From Lentzea waywayandensis (lineage in GTDB: Bacteria; Actinomycetota; Actinomycetes; Mycobacteriales; Pseudonocardiaceae), in NCBI RefSeq assembly GCF_900115955.1, contig NZ_FOYL01000007.1, positions 124,001-188,000 on the forward strand: a DNA stretch of 64,000 bases. Direction: 5' to 3'. Of this stretch, positions 60,932 to 64,000 are shown in pieces. The translations under genes were made by a program, and so were the position numbers. The notes under the pieces were generated by a model, which worked only from the letters and a program-made list of their open reading frames with translations, searched no databases and had not been told where the DNA came from. Position 1 is the first letter of the stretch. The number at the start of each line of letters is the position of its first letter.

Positions 60932-62446
60932 ATGGCAGCAACTCCGTCCCTCCCCCGCACGAGCTCCGAGGCACCTCTACAGGAGCTTGATCCAGTCGTG
61001 CGCACGAACACCTACGCCATCCCCATCCGCACGACCATGCTCGGCCTGCTGGGCGTGGCTCTGATCGCGCTCGGGGGCATGGGTGCCGGCGCGATCCTCG
61101 AGCGCGACCCACTGCTCGCCCAGGTCGGGCTGAGCTGGCTGCGCTACGGCCACGGCCGCGACCTCGCGAGCATGGTCCTGTACCTCGGGCTCGGCCTCGT
61201 CATCTGGGCGTGGATCCGGCTCGGCCGTCTCGTGCGGTGGGGCGAGATCGGCGACTTCGCGGTGCTGGTCGCGGTGACGGTCTGGACGTTGCCGCTGCTG
61301 TTCGCGCCGCCGCTGTTCAGCAAGGACATCTACAGCTACCTGGCCCAGGGCCAGCTCGCGCTGAGCGGTTACGACCCGTACACGGTCGGGCCGGCCGTCC
61401 TGCAGAGCACGCTGAGCGAGAACGTCAGCTGGGTGTGGCAGCACACGCCCGCGCCGTACGGGCCGTTGTTCATCCTGGTCGCCAAGGCGATCGTGTGGAT
61501 CACGGACGCGAGCGTCATCCTCGGCGTCGTCGCCATGCGCCTCTCCCTCGCGGGCGGGCTGGTGCTGCTGTGCTGGGCGCTGCCGGGCCTGAGCAGGCAC
61601 CTGGGCGGCAAGTCGGCGATCGCCTTGTGGCTGGTCGCGGCGAACCCGCTGGTGCTGGTCCACCTGATCGGTGGCGCGCACAACGACCTGCTGATGATCG
61701 GGCTGATGGCGGCCGGTGTGCTGCTGGTGCTCGACCGCAGGCACGTGCTCGGCTTCGTACTGCTCTCCCTCGCGTTCTCGGTGAAGGCGACGGCGGTCGT
61801 GATCGTGCCGTTCCTCGTCTGGATCTGGGCGGCGCGCCTGGAGGGCGACAAGCGCGCCCAGTTCCGCAAGGCGCTGCTGCCGGGCCTGGCCACGTTCCTC
61901 GGGACGTTCCTCGTGTGCACGCTGATCGCCGGGGTGAGCCTCGGCTGGATCCCGGCCCTGCGCAGCTCGTCGATGATCATCAACTGGTTGTCGCTGCCGA
62001 GCGCGGTCGGTGACTTCGTGCGCATGGTCGTGAACTGGTTCGTCTACGTCGACGGCGGCATCTTCATCGGCGTGGCGCGGGCGCTGGGCTCCGTGGTGCT
62101 GATCTGGATCGCGTACACGCAGTGGTGGGCGTCCCGCGACGGTGAGGTGCGCGACGCCGTCCGGCGTGGCGCGCTGACGTTGCTGGCCGTGGCGCTGCTG
62201 TCCCCCGCGACGCTGCCCTGGTACTTCACCTGGGCGCTGGCGCTGGCCGCCGGGTTCGCGTGGAGCACGGGCGCGCTGGTCACGGTGACGACCGCGTCGC
62301 TGTTCCTGCTGCTGGTGACGTTCCCGAACGGCGACACGGCGCTGTACTCGTGGGGCTACCTGGCCTTCGCGCTGGTGGTGTCGGCGCTCGCCGCGCGTTC
62401 TTTGGTGAAGCCGGACCCGTTCGGCCTGTCCTCTCGTTACGAATGA
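60932..62446 (+). CDS. mptA: Alpha-(1->6)-mannopyranosyltransferase (MptA/MptB family)
   Basis: 504-residue GT-C glycosyltransferase with about eleven or more membrane helices. It uses polyprenol-phosphomannose to extend the alpha-1,6 mannan backbone of lipomannan. LLFAPPLFSKDIYSYLAQGQ holds the acidic catalytic loop (Asp-Ile after SK), followed by SGYDPYTVGPAVLQSTLSEN, TPAPYGPLFILVAKAIVWIT and AANPLVLVHLIGGAHNDLLM. Its place between idsA2 and the Rv2175c/pknL pair matches mptA (Rv2174), although MptB-type activity is possible. ATG 60932. Confidence 0.88.
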   Translation: MAATPSLPRTSSEAPLQELDPVVRTNTYAIPIRTTMLGLLGVALIALGGMGAGAILERDPLLAQVGLSWLRYGHGRDLASMVLYLGLGLVIWAWIRLGRLVRWGEIGDFAVLVAVTVWTLPLLFAPPLFSKDIYSYLAQGQLALSGYDPYTVGPAVLQSTLSENVSWVWQHTPAPYGPLFILVAKAIVWITDASVILGVVAMRLSLAGGLVLLCWALPGLSRHLGGKSAIALWLVAANPLVLVHLIGGAHNDLLMIGLMAAGVLLVLDRRHVLGFVLLSLAFSVKATAVVIVPFLVWIWAARLEGDKRAQFRKALLPGLATFLGTFLVCTLIAGVSLGWIPALRSSSMIINWLSLPSAVGDFVRMVVNWFVYVDGGIFIGVARALGSVVLIWIAYTQWWASRDGEVRDAVRRGALTLLAVALLSPATLPWYFTWALALAAGFAWSTGALVTVTTASLFLLLVTFPNGDTALYSWGYLAFALVVSALAARSLVKPDPFGLSSRYE

Positions 62447-63330
62447 GCCCCGGGACCGTGGACCTGGGCTCCGCCTATGCCGCCTGCCGTCGCGTGAACG
62501 CGCGGTACGGCAAGACGTTCTTCCTGGCCACGACGTTGCTGCGGCCTGACCAGCGGCCCGCGGTGCATGCCCTGTACGCGTTCGCCCGGTGGGCCGACGA
62601 GATCGTCGACGCGGCCGGGGTGACCGACCGCGCGGGTGAGCTGGACCGGGTGGAGCGGCTGCTGGAGAAGGCGCCGTCGAACCCGATCCTGCACGCGCTG
62701 GCCGACACGATGCATCGCTACGACATCGACAGGTCGCTGTTCACGGACTTCCTCGCGTCGATGCGGATGGACCTCGACGTGACGGAGTACGCGGACCTCG
62801 ACGCGCTCGGCGTCTACGTGCACGGCTCGGCGGAGGTCATCGGGCTGCAGATGCTGCCGGTGCTCGGCACCGTCGTGCCCCGCGAGGAGGCCGAACCGTA
62901 CGCGGCCCGGCTCGGGGCGGCGTTCCAGCTCACGAACTTCCTGCGCGACGTCGGCGAGGACCTCGACCGCGGCCGCGTGTACCTGCCGCAGGACGTCCTC
63001 GGCGCGCACGGCGTCGACCGCGACCTTTTGCAATGGTGTCGTCGTCATCGTCGCGCAAACGACCGGGTGCAACGGGCGCTCGACGACCTCGTCGCGCACT
63101 CGTATGCGATATATCAGTCCGCGGAGCCCGGCATCGGGATGCTGTCCGCGACGTCCCGGCCCTGTATGCAGACCGCATACACCCTGTACCGCGACATCCT
63201 CGGGCTCGTTGGCTGCGAGGTGTTGTGGCGACGTGTGGCCGTGCCGAACTCACGGCGGCTCGCCGTGGCGGCGCCCGGCGTCGGCCGAGCCCTCCTCGCC
63301 CGTGTGACGACTCACGGGATTCCGGGGTGA
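62443..63330 (+). CDS. Phytoene/squalene synthase family protein
   Basis: 295 residues. YGKTFFLATTLLRPDQRPAV, first Asp motif ARWADEIVDAAG (DxxxD), QLTNFLRDVGEDLDRGRVYL with the second Asp motif DVGED, and LGVYVHGSAEVIGLQMLPVL are hallmarks. It condenses two prenyl diphosphates head to head, most likely GGPP to phytoene. ATG 62443 overlaps the mptA stop (ATGA). No desaturase gene is in view; the locus in mycobacteria lacks this gene. A GATATATC motif lies at 63106-63117. Confidence 0.9.
   Translation: MSPGTVDLGSAYAACRRVNARYGKTFFLATTLLRPDQRPAVHALYAFARWADEIVDAAGVTDRAGELDRVERLLEKAPSNPILHALADTMHRYDIDRSLFTDFLASMRMDLDVTEYADLDALGVYVHGSAEVIGLQMLPVLGTVVPREEAEPYAARLGAAFQLTNFLRDVGEDLDRGRVYLPQDVLGAHGVDRDLLQWCRRHRRANDRVQRALDDLVAHSYAIYQSAEPGIGMLSATSRPCMQTAYTLYRDILGLVGCEVLWRRVAVPNSRRLAVAAPGVGRALLARVTTHGIPG
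63106..63117. repeat. GATATATC-family motif inside phytoene synthase
   Basis: GCGATATATCAG encodes Ala-Ile-Tyr-Gln, using a rare ATA codon in a GC-rich gene. Confidence 0.6.
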
Positions 63331-63357
63331 GCCCCGCTCTTTTAGCCTCGCGCAGCG

Positions 63358-63394
63358 GTTCCGGACGTCTCTCACCTGCGGAGACGTCCGGAAC
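63358..63394. terminator. Bidirectional intrinsic terminator
   Basis: GTTCCGGACGTCTC (63358-63371) pairs perfectly with GAGACGTCCGGAAC (63381-63394), 9-base loop, between the convergent phytoene synthase and Rv2175c-like genes. Confidence 0.88.
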
Positions 63395-63410
63395 AGCTGT
63401 GATCGGTGAC

Positions 63411-63785
63411 TTAGAAGCCCATGGCCTGCGCGCGGCGCTTTACCTCACGCCCACGGTCTCCGCGCAATGCTTCGATCGGAGTGCCAGGGAGGCTTTCGTC
63501 CTCCGTGAAGAGCCAGCGCAGGATCTCGTCCGTGGAGTAGTTCTGGTCGCGCAGCACCGTGATGGTGCCGGGCAGACCCTTCACCACCCCTCCGGCAGCG
63601 AGAAACGCCTCGGGGACGACGAGAACGCCGGCCCGCCGCTCGGCGAGCAGTTGCCCGTCGCGCAACATTTGGTGGACCCGGGTGACCGGAAGTCCCATTC
63701 GGTCGGCCACCTCGGGGAGAGGAAGAACCTCCAGGTCGGCAGCCAATACATCCGCAGCGGCAGGAATCGCACTCACGGGGGTCAC
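63411..63785 (-). CDS. Rv2175c-family DNA-binding protein
   Basis: About 124 residues from GTG 63785; the frame is open to ATG 63845, which would add 20 residues. A winged-helix part (EVLPLPEVADRMGLPVTRVH, QMLRDGQLLAERRAGVLVVP) is followed by the family C-terminal domain (TVLRDQNYSTDEILRWLFTE, LPGTPIEALRGDRGREVKRR). In M. tuberculosis this protein is a substrate of PknL, whose gene is divergent here exactly as there, so kinase-controlled DNA binding is expected. Confidence 0.9.
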   Translation of the reverse strand: MTPVSAIPAAADVLAADLEVLPLPEVADRMGLPVTRVHQMLRDGQLLAERRAGVLVVPEAFLAAGGVVKGLPGTITVLRDQNYSTDEILRWLFTEDESLPGTPIEALRGDRGREVKRRAQAMGF

Positions 63786-63874
63786 GATGCCATAACCGAA
63801 CTGGGAACGCCCTTCCGCCAACCGGGTCATCCTGAGCTTTACCATCTCGCACTGTGGAGAGGTCGGTTTCGAAC

Positions 63875-64000
63875 GTGATGGGTGGACTGCTGGAGCAGCG
63901 CTACCGGGTGGACTCCGTGCTCGCGCGCGGTGGCATGTCCACCGTCTATCGAGGTCGCGACACTCGCCTCGATCGCGATGTGGCCATCAAGGTGATGGAT
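63875..64000 (+). CDS. pknL: Serine/threonine protein kinase PknL (5' end only)
   Basis: The first 42 codons are in the window. GGLLEQRYRVDSVLARGG then MSTVYRGRDTRLDRDVAIKV shows the glycine-rich loop (ARGGMSTVYRG) and the catalytic lysine of subdomain II (VAIKV). Start is GTG 63875 or ATG 63878. It is divergent from its likely substrate gene; the order is that of Rv2175c-Rv2176. Confidence 0.9.
   Translation, partial: MMGGLLEQRYRVDSVLARGGMSTVYRGRDTRLDRDVAIKVMD

Overview
The window is GC-rich, densely packed chromosomal DNA of an actinomycete, most likely a Pseudonocardiales member (the Lentzea, Saccharothrix or Amycolatopsis relatives). GTG starts are common, genes overlap by 4 bases (GTGA/ATGA), the SOS boxes are of the actinobacterial CGAAC-N4-GTTCG type, and two gene blocks follow mycobacterial order. 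I see no rRNA, tRNA, CRISPR array, transposase or phage genes.

0-10.8 kb: a tRNA-modification and cell-wall block resembling the Mycobacterium tuberculosis Rv2725c-Rv2733c region: a partial beta-propeller gene, hflX, a winged-helix regulator with a divergent MFS exporter and an SMP-30 protein, dapF, miaA, a dioxygenase-like gene, a DUF349 protein, an Rv2732c-type membrane protein and miaB. 10.9-18.6 kb: a TAXI-type binding protein facing a two-component system, the gluABCD glutamate uptake operon, and three small secreted or lipoprotein-like genes, two of them paralogous. 18.6-23.1 kb: an orphan LuxR response regulator and a three-gene succinate dehydrogenase of the Rv0247c-Rv0249c type.

23.2-34.8 kb: Entner-Doudoroff genes edd and eda, a dikinase-like protein (swivel histidine domain before an ATP-grasp domain) translationally coupled to an MFS transporter, a large LAL-type LuxR regulator, an ECF sigma/anti-sigma pair, and a divergent surface protein with two DUF4142 domains. 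35.0-36.9 kb: a two-gene nucleic-acid repair cassette, an RNA ligase overlapping an HD-phosphohydrolase/polynucleotide-kinase fusion. 37-40.1 kb: a membrane protein, a secreted serine protease, a secreted alpha/beta hydrolase and an OhrR-like MarR regulator.

40.2-42.1 kb: recX, recA (with SOS box) and a DUF3046 gene, which in relatives lie close to miaB; here about 30 kb separates them. 42.1-52.7 kb: an MFS transporter, a membrane-anchored Hsp70-like protein, lhr helicase, an ACC-deaminase/GntR pair, and GNAT and YbaK-type genes. 52.7-56.1 kb: an SOS-box-controlled HEPN gene with a maleylpyruvate-isomerase-like partner, a PhoD phosphatase and a VOC protein. 56.4-64 kb: a DUF885 peptidase, then a block syntenic with Rv2171-Rv2176 (lppM, metF, idsA2, mptA, Rv2175c, pknL) with an extra phytoene synthase coupled to mptA.

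Two dispersed sequence families stand out. A 12-base AT-centred palindrome, consensus CCGATATATCGG, occurs at about 13 places, both inside genes and between them. A hairpin built on GCAATGAGTCTTTTGC/TGCGGACG sequence occurs at four places between genes. At three loci the two families lie side by side.
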